64,000 nucleotides of DNA, taken from Colwellia sp. 1_MG-2023. Lineage in GTDB: Bacteria; Pseudomonadota; Gammaproteobacteria; Enterobacterales; Alteromonadaceae. The DNA lies in contig NZ_JAUOPE010000013.1 of the NCBI RefSeq assembly GCF_030546755.1, positions 1 through 64,000 of the forward strand, given 5' to 3'. Within the stretch, counting starts at the first letter, position 1. Each line of letters opens with the position of its first letter. Positions 48,242 to 57,666 of this stretch are shown here, piece after piece. The notes beneath the pieces were generated by a model. That model saw only the letters and a list, made by a program, of their open reading frames with translations, did not search any database and had not been told where the DNA came from. Position numbers and translations under genes: made by a program.

Positions 48242-48991
48242 TTAAGCTCGTTTAAACGTTACCGAATATTCACCAATGCCTTCATATTCTATGCTGGTTT
48301 CAATATCAAACGCCATGTTTACGATCCCTTTAAATGAACCAGTAATGATCGCAGCACCTGCTTTTAAAGAAAGGCCACGACTATTCATATAATTGACTAG
48401 CCAAATCAAGCCATCAATTGCACGATCATTTGGGTGAACACCATCAAGCTTTCTTAGCTCATCCCCTTGGGTAACGTTTATTTTAATCTTTTTTAACGCT
48501 ATTGCCGTTTTTTTATCGATTTCTGGGCCAACAAACACCCCTTGATTTAACATACAATCAGCTAAACTCTCATAAAAACTCTGCTCTGCGTCTTCAGAAA
48601 ATCGGCTTTGCATTAATTCTAACGCCATGTGAGCACTACCAATTGCTTCGATAATTTCAGCTTCACTATAGTCACCTGTCTTAACCGGTAAATCTTGATT
48701 AAGAACAAAGCAAACTTCAGGCTCTACACGAGCAACTGAGTTATCTTCAAATAACGTAACAATTGCGCTGTCTTTTTGAACATTAAAAATAGGAGCAGCA
48801 ATAATTTTATCTTCTGCCGGAGGTAATAAACATTTCCAACCGCCTACTTCGGCAATGTCAGACATTTCTTCATGAATAGCCATAGCGTCATCAATTGAGG
48901 TAGGACGAAATGATTCTTCAAGTCGGCTTTCTTTAGTGCCTGCTTTTCGGCGATTAAAAAGTTCTTGTGCAGCTTGTTTAAAGGCTGTCAT
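48242..48991 (-). CDS. 2-keto-4-pentenoate hydratase/FAA-hydrolase-fold protein
   Basis: A 249-residue protein of the MhpD/HpcG type. Metal-site elements are visible: VEPEVCFVLNQD (ExE-like), EAIGSAHMALELMQSRF, and MNSRGLSLKAGAAIITGSF near the C-terminus. Members hydrate or decarboxylate 2-keto acids from aromatic or amino-acid breakdown. No pathway partners adjoin it, so the substrate is unknown. It is a single transcription unit. Confidence 0.85.
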   Translation of the reverse strand: MTAFKQAAQELFNRRKAGTKESRLEESFRPTSIDDAMAIHEEMSDIAEVGGWKCLLPPAEDKIIAAPIFNVQKDSAIVTLFEDNSVARVEPEVCFVLNQDLPVKTGDYSEAEIIEAIGSAHMALELMQSRFSEDAEQSFYESLADCMLNQGVFVGPEIDKKTAIALKKIKINVTQGDELRKLDGVHPNDRAIDGLIWLVNYMNSRGLSLKAGAAIITGSFKGIVNMAFDIETSIEYEGIGEYSVTFKRA

Positions 48992-49218
48992 GTTATCTCC
49001 AAATGATAAAAAAATTGAACGTTCACAAATTCAGTAACTAATAATTTACCTAAGTAAACATCCATAGAATATGAATATTATTATACATTTATGGAGATTT
49101 ATTGACTAAGAAGTTAAATTTATGAGGAAGATAAAAATAATGTAACAGTTTTCCAGAGTAAAAATAGACAGATATCGATACCGTTACTATTTATAATAAT
49201 CAGTTAAGCCTATAACAT

Positions 49219-49590
49219 TCAGCACTTAACATTTAACCAAGTTAAAGCTTCCTTTTCTGTATAAAATACTTTGATATTATGACCAAGCTGAGAGGATTTT
49301 TTTATGGCTTGTTCATTAAGCATGATATTTTTCTCGACGATCACAGCCACTAACGCTTCTTTTAATTCTATTCTTGAAGCAACAAAAGTTCCTAAGATTA
49401 TTTGCTCACTTTCCGTGAGTTTTTTTATTACTTGTCTGGTGTCGATAAGGATTCTAAGTTTAGTAAATAAAGGGTAATAATCTGTACATAGCTCATGTAT
49501 TACATTTATTCGGTCGTCAAAGGTGACATTACCTGTAAAAACAACTTTTATAATTTCTGAGTTATTAATTACCTCAATTTTTGTTCTCAT
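49219..49590 (-). CDS. STAS/SpoIIAA-like small protein
   Basis: A 123-residue cytosolic protein with alternating strands and helices. IIKVVFTGNVTFDDRINVIHE and the strand LRILIDTRQV are typical of SpoIIAA-like domains. EALVAVIVEKNIM and IKVFYTEKEALTWL fit the remainder. No phosphorylatable Ser motif is clear. AAGGTG just before the ATG supports this start. The role is unknown. Confidence 0.65.
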   Translation of the reverse strand: MRTKIEVINNSEIIKVVFTGNVTFDDRINVIHELCTDYYPLFTKLRILIDTRQVIKKLTESEQIILGTFVASRIELKEALVAVIVEKNIMLNEQAIKKSSQLGHNIKVFYTEKEALTWLNVKC

Positions 49591-49699
49591 ACACCTTCCG
49601 AAAATTTAATGATCTAAACTAAAAATAAAGTAGCCGTTGTAACAAAATAACATGATAAAAATTACATGAATTAAAAAAACAAAACAATTCGATTTCGGC

Positions 49700-50110
49700 T
49701 CAGATACTGATAGAAATATAAATTAAATACATACCTAAAAAGAAAGAGCCACAACCTGCTGGCCTAAATACTGGTTTAAATTTATCAGCTGACCAAACAG
49801 CAAATTGACGATGCTTTGAAGAACCAATACATAAAAGCCCCGTAGCAACGAAAATAAGTAAATAGCCTAACGCTAGTATTAACATAGGTTGTTGTGTTGT
49901 TTCATTGTATAGCACAAAAACACAGCCAATAAGTAAACGGCTTGTAACTTCAAACCAATGAAAATATTCTTTTTTACTAAACTGAACAATTCCATTTGAC
50001 CAATAATTTGGAGCAATAATCATAATGGCACTTAAGACAATTATTAACAATCCAAATGATGCAATAAAATACACGTAAACTCCTAAATCCCTTAGAAAGA
50101 ACCTGAACAA
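49700..50110 (-). CDS. Hypothetical four-helix membrane protein
   Basis: I do not recognise this 136-residue protein. Four hydrophobic helices (about 10-33, 57-75, 77-97 and 118-134) are separated by short charged loops. There is a Lys/His-rich internal loop, SSKHRQFAVWSADKFKP. It lies between the STAS-like gene and the tRNA-Ser array. Confidence 0.55.
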   Translation of the reverse strand: MFRFFLRDLGVYVYFIASFGLLIIVLSAIMIIAPNYWSNGIVQFSKKEYFHWFEVTSRLLIGCVFVLYNETTQQPMLILALGYLLIFVATGLLCIGSSKHRQFAVWSADKFKPVFRPAGCGSFFLGMYLIYISISI

Positions 50111-50196
50111 ATAAAGTAGATTAAAGCTTTAATAGAAGCAAACTAATATCATGTTTATTGGTGAGAAACTCATTGATAACAGGATAGCTCGCAAGC

Positions 50197-50228
50197 AAAA
50201 AGCCCGTGACTTTCGTAACGGGCTTTTC
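50197..50228 (-). terminator. Distal terminator of array B
   Basis: AAAGCCCGT/ACGGGCTTT stem, identical in type to the first inter-copy terminator of array A. Confidence 0.85.
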
Positions 50229-50316
50229 TAAATATGGCGGTGAAATAAAGGCTTGAACTCTACTCGAAGGATTAGCGCTACAAACCCTGTAGTTAATTAA
50301 GCAAATTTAAAACGAA

Positions 50317-50346
50317 AAAAAACCGCTAATTTTTCAATTAACGGTT
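50317..50346 (-). terminator. Terminator after second unit of array B
   Basis: AACCG...CGGTT stem with a divergent loop (AATTGAAAAATTA), followed by T run on the minus strand. Confidence 0.75.
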
Positions 50347-50436
50347 TCTTAGAATATGGCGGTGAGATAGAGATTTGAACTCTACTTGAAGGATTAGCGC
50401 TACAAACCCTGTAGTTAATTTAGCACATTTAAAACG

Positions 50437-50468
50437 AAAAAAAACCGCAACTAATTAAAGATGCGGTT
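50437..50468 (-). terminator. Terminator after first unit of array B
   Basis: AACCGC/GCGGTT stem followed by eight T on the minus strand. Confidence 0.85.
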
Positions 50469-50559
50469 TCTTAGAATATGGCGGTGAGATAAAGGCTTGA
50501 ACTCTACTCGAAGGATTAACACTACAAACCCTGTAGTTAATTATGCAAATTTAAAACGA

Positions 50560-50591
50560 AAAAAAAACCGCAACTAATTAAAGATGCGGTT
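50560..50591 (-). terminator. Terminator after tRNA-Ser B
   Basis: AACCGC/GCGGTT stem followed by nine T on the minus strand, immediately after the mature tRNA. Confidence 0.85.
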
Positions 50592-50601
50592 TCTTAGAAT
50601 A

Positions 50602-50692
50602 TGGCGGTGAGATAGAGATTTGAACTCTAGAAGGGCTACAAACCCTTGCCGGTTTTCAAGACCGGTGCTTTCGACCACTCAGCCATCTCACC
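50602..50692 (-). tRNA. tRNA-Ser (UGA), copy B
   Basis: Identical over 91 bases to copy A at 15694-15784, including encoded CCA. Class II variable arm and anticodon UGA are intact. It is transcribed towards the left, into array B. Confidence 0.97.
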
Positions 50693-50721
50693 TATGTGTT
50701 GCTTCGTTTGAAGCGGTGCGA

Positions 50722-50750
50722 ATAATAAGGACTAGTAATATATTTGTAAA
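50722..50750 (-). promoter_or_regulatory. Promoter of tRNA-Ser copy B
   Basis: On the minus strand, TTTACA (50750-50745), a 17-base spacer and TATTAT (50727-50722) are followed by GC-rich TCGCACCGC. This is the same layout as the promoter of copy A. Confidence 0.75.
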
Positions 50751-50951
50751 GGATTATTTGCCATTTTCTGACTTTTTTATCAAAAATCGTACATTCAAAT
50801 GCATTTGCACTCTCCAATCGAATATTTTAACCAACATAAACCATTTAATCCTTTGTCTCGCAAAAAACTAAAGTGTGAAAAAACATTCAACCATTAGATA
50901 ATAAAACAATAAAAATTATAGCTAAAACTGTATTAACTTTAAGGTTGTGCT

Positions 50952-53231
50952 ATGTTTTTATTAATAAAATTAAATTTTAGTTGTTTCCAAACTATGGTAA
51001 TAAAAACATCTAGGCTTTTCCTCTCCAGCTTTTGCTGTTTATCTGTATATGCTCAAGAAAATACTTTAGAAGTTATCGAAGTAACCTCTCAGTTTAAAAA
51101 AGAAAACGTACAAAAAATTGCAATTTCCACTTCAGTGATCAATGACGAGCAAATAACCGCACAAGATATCAACAATGCTACCGATATTGCTAACATCACC
51201 CCAGGCATGTCATTTACTTCCTTCGCGCCTGGTCAAGGTAATATGTCAATTCGAGGCATTTTATCTAGTGAAGATGGCGCTGGTATGGATAGCTCAGTGG
51301 CGATATTTATTGATGGTTTATATCAGGGACGATTAGCACATTTAAATACTGAACTTTACGAAATAGAACGCGTTGAAATACTTAGAGGCCCACAAGGTAC
51401 GGTTTTTGGTAGAAATGCCATTGGCGGTGCGCTTAATATCATCACAAAAAAACCAGAAGAAGATTTTACAGCTAGCTTATCAACGACAGTCGGTAATTAT
51501 AATATTTTACGCTATAACGGTACTATTTCTGGGCCCATCAATGAATTTATCCAAGGTAAAATAAGTTATAGCCATCGAGAACATGAGGGTTTTACCCAAA
51601 ACATTTTGCTCAATGAAGAAAATCAAAATGAAGATAGCGACATTTTTAGGGCTCAGTTATCAATAAATGAAGCAAATTATCAATGGTATTTATCTTATGA
51701 AAGGAATTCCGATGATCAAGCTGACATGGGGAGAACTCCCATTGTTAATGGTAATTTTGACTACGTAGGTACCTGGCAAACATTAGGAGGAAAACCATAT
51801 TTAGCAACCTCTCCTATCTCTGGGTTTTCATTACGAGAAAGCGAAAGTATCACGATACAAAATGATTACCAACTCGCAGATGGAAAAATCACCACGATAC
51901 TCGGCTGGCGAGATAACTTGTCGGATTGGGAAATGGCTAGCGTTGGCGTTCCTTTAGGTGGCAACTATGATCTCAATAATGACATATTAGGTGCTGATGT
52001 TAATGATGATATTTATGAAAAAGTTAAACAACATTCCATCGAGTCGCGTTGGACAACACAAATAAACTCAAAGTTAGATTTCACCCTTGGACTTTTTTAT
52101 TTACAGGAGTCAACGGACCGTCTGGAACAATATAAGCTTGATTTCAATTCTAAAGATACCGGACAAACTACCTTAGGAAATGAAGTTTCGAGTCAAAAGA
52201 ATAAAACGCAAAGCGCTGCTATATATACACAAGCACAATGGCAATTTATGCCTGATTGGCAGCTGATATTAGGGGGCCGATACAGTCACGATACCAAAGA
52301 AGCTGAGTTTTTGACAATCAATTGTGGTCATCAAGAAAACATACTTACCATCAATAGTCCATATTGTCATTCAGGCCAAGGCAGTCTTAATATTTTACAA
52401 GAAACCTTTAATACACAAGTTGATAAAACTTGGTCTGACTTTTCGCCTAAAGTCGCTATTCAATACTCACCTAGCAAAAACATAATGGCCTATGCGAGCA
52501 TGTCAAAAGGCTATAAATCAGGTGGCTTTCCAGGTTCTCCAGGATTAGAAAATATATCGTTGCAATTTGTTGAGCCAGAAAAAGCGATTAGTTATGAAAT
52601 AGGGATGAAATCAGATTGGTTAAATCAAACATTACGCGTTAATAGCAGTGCTTTTTATACTGATTATGAAAACTTACAAGTAACTTGGTTTGGTCCTTCT
52701 GCTTTAAATCCTAATTTTGGTAGTTTCGTTTCGACCAACATTGATACGTCAAAAATTACCGGTGCCGATATAGAAATGCAATATCTGGTTAATGACTATC
52801 TTTCATTAACCAGTAATTATGCTTACTTAGATTCTGAAATAAATCGTTTTATCATTACAACCTTTAATGGCGAGATTGATTTAAGTGGTTCTTCATTGCG
52901 CCAATCACCAACACATAAAGCTTTTGTTTCAGCTGATATTGACTACCCTTTAGCTAATGCTAGCCATATTTTATTCAATCTAAATTACCAATATACGGGT
53001 GAGCAACTGGGCGATTATATTAATCAGAACGTGATTTTGCCGCAAATTAACTTAGTAAACGCCCGGTTAACTTGGCGTTCGCAAGATGAAAAATATCAAT
53101 GGACTCTTTGGGGTGAAAACTTAAGTGACCAACAATATATTGCGCATAGTTATGTTTTAGGGCCAGGCATTATTGGCGTATGGGGAAGCCCAAGAACTTT
53201 TGGCTTAACTTTTACAATGACGTTTGAGTAA
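50952..53231 (+). CDS. TonB-dependent outer-membrane receptor
   Basis: A 759-residue receptor. The signal peptide ends near SVYA-QEN. The TonB box is LEVIEVTSQ, the plug shows [11 protein letters not shown] and [28 protein letters not shown], and a 22-strand barrel ends LTFTMTFE. The plug signature ([15 protein letters not shown]) is of the common CirA/FecA-like marine type. AAGG is well placed before ATG 50952. It overlaps or abuts the hybrid kinase gene, which suggests they are co-transcribed. Substrate is unknown. Confidence 0.92.
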   Translation: MFLLIKLNFSCFQTMVIKTSRLFLSSFCCLSVYAQENTLEVIEVTSQFKKENVQKIAISTSVINDEQITAQDINNATDIANITPGMSFTSFAPGQGNMSIRGILSSEDGAGMDSSVAIFIDGLYQGRLAHLNTELYEIERVEILRGPQGTVFGRNAIGGALNIITKKPEEDFTASLSTTVGNYNILRYNGTISGPINEFIQGKISYSHREHEGFTQNILLNEENQNEDSDIFRAQLSINEANYQWYLSYERNSDDQADMGRTPIVNGNFDYVGTWQTLGGKPYLATSPISGFSLRESESITIQNDYQLADGKITTILGWRDNLSDWEMASVGVPLGGNYDLNNDILGADVNDDIYEKVKQHSIESRWTTQINSKLDFTLGLFYLQESTDRLEQYKLDFNSKDTGQTTLGNEVSSQKNKTQSAAIYTQAQWQFMPDWQLILGGRYSHDTKEAEFLTINCGHQENILTINSPYCHSGQGSLNILQETFNTQVDKTWSDFSPKVAIQYSPSKNIMAYASMSKGYKSGGFPGSPGLENISLQFVEPEKAISYEIGMKSDWLNQTLRVNSSAFYTDYENLQVTWFGPSALNPNFGSFVSTNIDTSKITGADIEMQYLVNDYLSLTSNYAYLDSEINRFIITTFNGEIDLSGSSLRQSPTHKAFVSADIDYPLANASHILFNLNYQYTGEQLGDYINQNVILPQINLVNARLTWRSQDEKYQWTLWGENLSDQQYIAHSYVLGPGIIGVWGSPRTFGLTFTMTFE

Positions 53232-53238
53232 TAAGATT

Positions 53239-55065
53239 ATGGAATTATCAGCAATCATAAATATTGTCGGGATCACGGCTTATTCTTTATTAGCGATATT
53301 TTTTCTTTGGGTTATGTTAGTTCCTAACACCCTATCTCGTACTTATTATTGGTTAATCTCTGTCATCGCTATACTTTTAGGCAGAGTAAATCTGTATTTT
53401 TTACCTGAGTATCTTCCTCAAGAAGAAATACAAACGATTTATATGCTTTTATTATTAATTGAAAAAGTTTTCTTAGTCTTTGGCTTATATTATTTCTTTT
53501 ATAAAAGCATCTCTTTAAAGAAATATGTAAAAGTGTTCTCATACGCTTTGTTGTTTTTCCTACTAATCCTTGGCCTTAAATATGGTGCAGATGCTTCATT
53601 TTTTAGCATGATCGTTTTTTCTATCTCGCAAGCTTTTTTCTTATTATATTTAATGAGAATGCTGTCAAAGAATAAAAAATACATGTATTTAAAAAGGCCA
53701 TTCTATCTTTTATCCATCTTTGTTTTATATGCCATGCATTGGTTAACTTATCCAATTGCTATTGGTTATCCACTTTGGCTCTCATACGGCTACTTTGCGG
53801 GCAATTTAATCAACTTAATCATTTACCTTTACTTTGCCTACTTAGTGTTAGAACGCTTTCAATTTAGAATGCTCAAAGCAGAAACATCAGCACTTGAGCT
53901 TTTAGAGGAATCTAAAAAGGCGAATAAAACGAAAAGTGAATTTTTGGCAAATATGAGTCACGAAATAAGAACCCCGATAAACGGTGTCATGGGTATGCTT
54001 GAACTATTGCAACAAGAAGATTTAGAAGCAGAACATAAAGAAAAGATAAACATTGCTTTTACCTCAAGTAAAATTCTCCTCGATGTGGTCAATGAAGTGT
54101 TAGATTACTCAAAAATAGAAGCCGGTAAGCTGTCCATAGAAAATGTTGAGTTTAATTTAGTAGAACTTTTAAACGAGATTTATCACACGGTTGAAAATCT
54201 AGCGAGAAACAAGAGTTTAGCTTTAATATTAGACACTTCAGCAATTTCTCACCAACACGTGAAGTCTGACCCGTTACGTATTAAGCAAATTTTACTGAAC
54301 CTTATCGGCAATGCCGTGAAATTTACTAATGAAGGCCAAATTATTATCAAGGCTGAACAAATTCATAAAGACAAGCTCGATTATTTCGTGTGTTCGATTA
54401 TCGATACGGGTGTGGGTATTGATGAAGGTAAGTTAGCCACAGTATTTGAATCGTTTCAACAGGCCGATAGCTCTACAACCCGTAATTTTGGTGGAAGCGG
54501 ATTAGGTTTATCCATCTCAAAACAATTAAGTCATTTATTAAATGGAAATATTACAGTTGAGAGTAAATACCATCATGGTAGTACGTTTACTGTCTCAATT
54601 CCTATTGAGTTATTATCACATAGTGTTGAAAACACAGCAGAGTCGATTTCAATTCAACTACCTGTGTGGCAGGCCAATATAAAAATACTTTTAGTCGAAG
54701 ATAATCGTATTAACCAAGTCGTTGCTATTCAATTATTGAAAAGTTTTAATTTAAATTGCGATGTTGCAGATAATGGTGCTATTGCTATCGCTAAACTCAA
54801 ACTCTCTTTAAAAATAGATGATCCTTACACCTGTATTTTAATGGACTGTCAAATGCCTACGCTAGATGGTTATGAAACAACTAAACGGATCAGATCGGGC
54901 GAGTGTGGCGGTTTATATAAAAATGTACCAATAATTGCGATGACTGCAAATGCCATGACAGGCGATCGTGAAAAATGTATAGCAACCGGCATGAATGACT
55001 TTATCGCAAAGCCTATTGAAAAAAATATAATGCTTAAAGTACTGAAAAATTGGTTACCTGTTTAA
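53239..55065 (+). CDS. Hybrid sensor histidine kinase with seven-helix membrane domain
   Basis: A 608-residue hybrid kinase. About seven hydrophobic helices (1-215) form the only input domain. A HisKA domain with EFLANMSHEIRTP (phospho-acceptor about His241), an ATPase domain with LLNLIGNAVKF, DTGVGIDEG and GGSGLGLSI, and a receiver domain with acceptor about Asp536 in ILMDCQMPTLDGYE follow. There is no DNA-binding output. ATG 53239 is used; a TTG at 53224 would overlap the receptor gene. The tight link to two TonB receptors suggests control of that uptake system. Confidence 0.9.
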   Translation: MELSAIINIVGITAYSLLAIFFLWVMLVPNTLSRTYYWLISVIAILLGRVNLYFLPEYLPQEEIQTIYMLLLLIEKVFLVFGLYYFFYKSISLKKYVKVFSYALLFFLLILGLKYGADASFFSMIVFSISQAFFLLYLMRMLSKNKKYMYLKRPFYLLSIFVLYAMHWLTYPIAIGYPLWLSYGYFAGNLINLIIYLYFAYLVLERFQFRMLKAETSALELLEESKKANKTKSEFLANMSHEIRTPINGVMGMLELLQQEDLEAEHKEKINIAFTSSKILLDVVNEVLDYSKIEAGKLSIENVEFNLVELLNEIYHTVENLARNKSLALILDTSAISHQHVKSDPLRIKQILLNLIGNAVKFTNEGQIIIKAEQIHKDKLDYFVCSIIDTGVGIDEGKLATVFESFQQADSSTTRNFGGSGLGLSISKQLSHLLNGNITVESKYHHGSTFTVSIPIELLSHSVENTAESISIQLPVWQANIKILLVEDNRINQVVAIQLLKSFNLNCDVADNGAIAIAKLKLSLKIDDPYTCILMDCQMPTLDGYETTKRIRSGECGGLYKNVPIIAMTANAMTGDREKCIATGMNDFIAKPIEKNIMLKVLKNWLPV

Positions 55066-55269
55066 TGTAGTCTTATGTATTAATTTTATTATAAATTACC
55101 TTAGTTAATTCATGAAAACATTAATTTAATAAAGCTATTACAAACAATTAACGATTCAAGTAAATTTAGTTGAACACGGTTGTTAGTTGATAATTTTAAA
55201 CGTAAGATAGCTTCAAATAAATTGGTCATACCTATATTTTTTTGTTTTTCTAAAGCGGTATTTTTTTTC

Positions 55270-57645
55270 ATGTATAAATTTAAACTTTTCAGTATTTGTT
55301 TACTCTCATTACTTTTCGTCACTTACTTTCATCATAAATCAGAAAACGACAACAATATTGAACATGTTCATGGAGCTGGATATGAAGCGTGGATTAATGG
55401 CCCGTCGTCACACCCATTATCCCCTTCTGATGCCTTGAAAGCTTTTCAACTACAAGATAATTTATCGATAGAAAATGTCGCAGCTGAGCCCTTCGTTCGT
55501 GATCCGGTATTAATTAGCTTTGATGCTAATGGCAGAATGTGGATAGCTGAAATGACCAACTATATGCTTGATGTCGCAGGTACAGGTGAAACAGATCCTG
55601 TTGGTCATATTGTCATATTAGAAGATACTGATTTGGATGGTAAAATTGATGAACGCATTGTTTTCTTAAGCGGTATCGCTCTTCCTCGTGCTATTGCGCA
55701 CGTAAAAGGCGGCATATTGTTTGCTGACGATAACGCTTTACATTTTGCTTCTCATACTGTGATAAATGGTAAAGACGTAGCAGGCTCTCCTGTCGTTGTT
55801 GATAATGACTATGCCTCGGGAGTAAATGTTGAGCATAAAGAAAATGGCTTAATGTATGGTTTAGATAATTGGTTATATAACGCTAAATCTAATCAAAAAT
55901 ACCGCCTTTACCCGTTAAATGCCTCTTTACCAACTGACAGTAAACTTATTTATAAAACCAAAGACTGGCAATTAGTGAAAGCTCGTACCGAAAACCGTGG
56001 TCAATGGGGTATTACCAAAGATGATTATGGCCGTCTTTTTTACACCAATAATAGTACGTTGCTCATTGCTGATAGCGTGCCTGCCAATAGTAGTAGTCGA
56101 AACCCAAAAATAAAATTTACAGAAAACACCCAAAAACGATTATCAGATAATAATGTCTACCCAAACAGACCAACACTTGGCATCAATAGAGCCTATGATA
56201 AAAGTAAGCTCAATGAAGCCAATAAAATGATAAAAGCTACGGCGGTAAGTGGGCCTGTGATTTATAGAGGTTCAAACATGCCTCAGTTTTATGGTCACGC
56301 TTTTAGCCCTGAGCCAGCAGGTAATTTAATATCCGCGATTAACATTTCAGAACAAAACGCTGTTGTCATTGGTAAACCTTTTTACCATCAGCAAGAATTT
56401 CTAACATCTACTGATGAACGTTTTCGACCAGTAAACACCTATACAGCCCCCGATGGAAGTATGTATTTTGTTGATATGTATCGAGGCATTATTCAAGATC
56501 GATTTTACTTAACTCAATATTTATCTGAATATATATTAGGGAATAAATTAGATAAAGGTGTGCATTTTGGTCGCATTTACCGCGTTTTTGATCCAAATAA
56601 TTCACTAGAATCTAATTTTAATTTAAGCCAATTATCTAGCTCTCAATTGGTCGATCTATTAACCCATCAAAATAGTTGGCACAGAGATACCGCCAAACGA
56701 TTACTGATTGAAAGACAAGACCTTTCAGTAAAAGAACCATTAATTCAGTTAGCCTTAACAGCGTTAAAAGATCATCAGCAAATTAGTGCCCTTTGGACCC
56801 TTGAAGGATTAAACGCTTTATCTGAGTCATTACTAAGTACTCTGATCACGAATACCGCTTCATCGAATAAACTCAAAGCACACGTTGTTACCCTTTCAAG
56901 TCAGTTAAGTAAGCAGCATAAACAAACCTTTCTTAATACCTTGATACAACAACACGCCGAGGAAACGACTTCGTATGACTTTGCCATGGCACTTGCTACA
57001 ACGCTTGGTCAATATAACCTTGAACTAAGCGACAAATTATTAATGTCGCTTGTTATTAACTGGCAGCAATCATCAACAATTAGTAGTCTCGCATTAAGCG
57101 GTTTAGCTGGGCGTGAAGCAGCATTTATCGCGCTTTTAACGGATAATGAAATTAAAGCGCAGTTATTGAGCTTAATAACCAAACCTAAAATGAACAATAA
57201 GCCTCAAGCCAATTTCAATGAACAAGACCAACAGGTTTATTTAAGAGGTAAACATGTTTTTAACGCTACAGGTTGTGGAGGTTGTCACGGAACTGAAGGG
57301 CAAGGTGTTGACTTTGCAGGCCCCCCATTAGCAAATAGTGAATGGGTAACTGGCGATCCTGACCGTCTTACCGCGTTATTATTACATGGGTTAACGGGAC
57401 CAATTCATGTGGATGGTATTTTATATAATCCGGGCATCGATATGCCTGGGTTAAAGGGCAATAATAATGTTAGCTTAGCCGAAATTAGTGCCCTCGTTGG
57501 CTATTTACGTAATAGCTGGGGGAACCAAGGCTCATTCATCTCTATAGAGTCGGTCAATAAGGTACTCAACGATACAACCGATAGAAGCTTAGCTTATACC
57601 GAACAAGAATTGCTTGAAGATTTCCCATCAGCAAACGACCAATAA
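55270..57645 (+). CDS. PVC-type haem-binding dehydrogenase-like protein
   Basis: An exported 791-residue protein. After a short signal/anchor (MYKFKLFSICLLSLLFVTYF) comes a beta-propeller domain resembling the membrane-bound dehydrogenase/sorbosone-type family. ISFDANGRMWIAEMTNYM and HIVILEDTDLDGKIDE mark the start, and RPVNTYTAPDGSMYFVDMYRGI the end. A HEAT-like helical part follows. The C-terminus is a cytochrome c domain with CGGCH (Cys669, Cys672, His673) and a late Met ligand (DMPGLKG). Such fusions are typical of Planctomycetes/Verrucomicrobia. The frame opens at 55180, but ATG 55270 fits the signal peptide. Confidence 0.82.
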   Translation: MYKFKLFSICLLSLLFVTYFHHKSENDNNIEHVHGAGYEAWINGPSSHPLSPSDALKAFQLQDNLSIENVAAEPFVRDPVLISFDANGRMWIAEMTNYMLDVAGTGETDPVGHIVILEDTDLDGKIDERIVFLSGIALPRAIAHVKGGILFADDNALHFASHTVINGKDVAGSPVVVDNDYASGVNVEHKENGLMYGLDNWLYNAKSNQKYRLYPLNASLPTDSKLIYKTKDWQLVKARTENRGQWGITKDDYGRLFYTNNSTLLIADSVPANSSSRNPKIKFTENTQKRLSDNNVYPNRPTLGINRAYDKSKLNEANKMIKATAVSGPVIYRGSNMPQFYGHAFSPEPAGNLISAINISEQNAVVIGKPFYHQQEFLTSTDERFRPVNTYTAPDGSMYFVDMYRGIIQDRFYLTQYLSEYILGNKLDKGVHFGRIYRVFDPNNSLESNFNLSQLSSSQLVDLLTHQNSWHRDTAKRLLIERQDLSVKEPLIQLALTALKDHQQISALWTLEGLNALSESLLSTLITNTASSNKLKAHVVTLSSQLSKQHKQTFLNTLIQQHAEETTSYDFAMALATTLGQYNLELSDKLLMSLVINWQQSSTISSLALSGLAGREAAFIALLTDNEIKAQLLSLITKPKMNNKPQANFNEQDQQVYLRGKHVFNATGCGGCHGTEGQGVDFAGPPLANSEWVTGDPDRLTALLLHGLTGPIHVDGILYNPGIDMPGLKGNNNVSLAEISALVGYLRNSWGNQGSFISIESVNKVLNDTTDRSLAYTEQELLEDFPSANDQ

Positions 57646-57666
57646 AATCATCTAAAAGACGATCAA

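Larger units (their letters stand above)
50195..50601 (-). repeat. Tandem tRNA-Ser 3'-half copies, array B (three units)
   Basis: Downstream of tRNA-Ser B on the minus strand are three partial copies of its 3' half. CCA ends are at 50602, 50479, 50357 and 50235, giving periods of 123, 122 and 122 bases. Each unit has AGGGTTTGTAG, a spacer, a T arm (GAGTTCAAG or AAATCTC type), an acceptor end TCTCACC or TTTCACC, then CCA. A terminator and the linker CGTTTTAAATTTGC follow. The second unit keeps TTCAAATCTCTATCTCACC exactly as in the real tRNA. All lack D arm and anticodon. Confidence 0.88.

Noticed and set aside
50195-50601. Regular 122-base repeats as a possible CRISPR array
   Set aside because: Repeat units are nearly identical along their whole length, contain tRNA parts and terminators, have no unique spacers, and no cas genes are present.
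50620-50871. 83-residue plus-strand ORF
   Set aside because: It runs antisense through tRNA-Ser B and its promoter.
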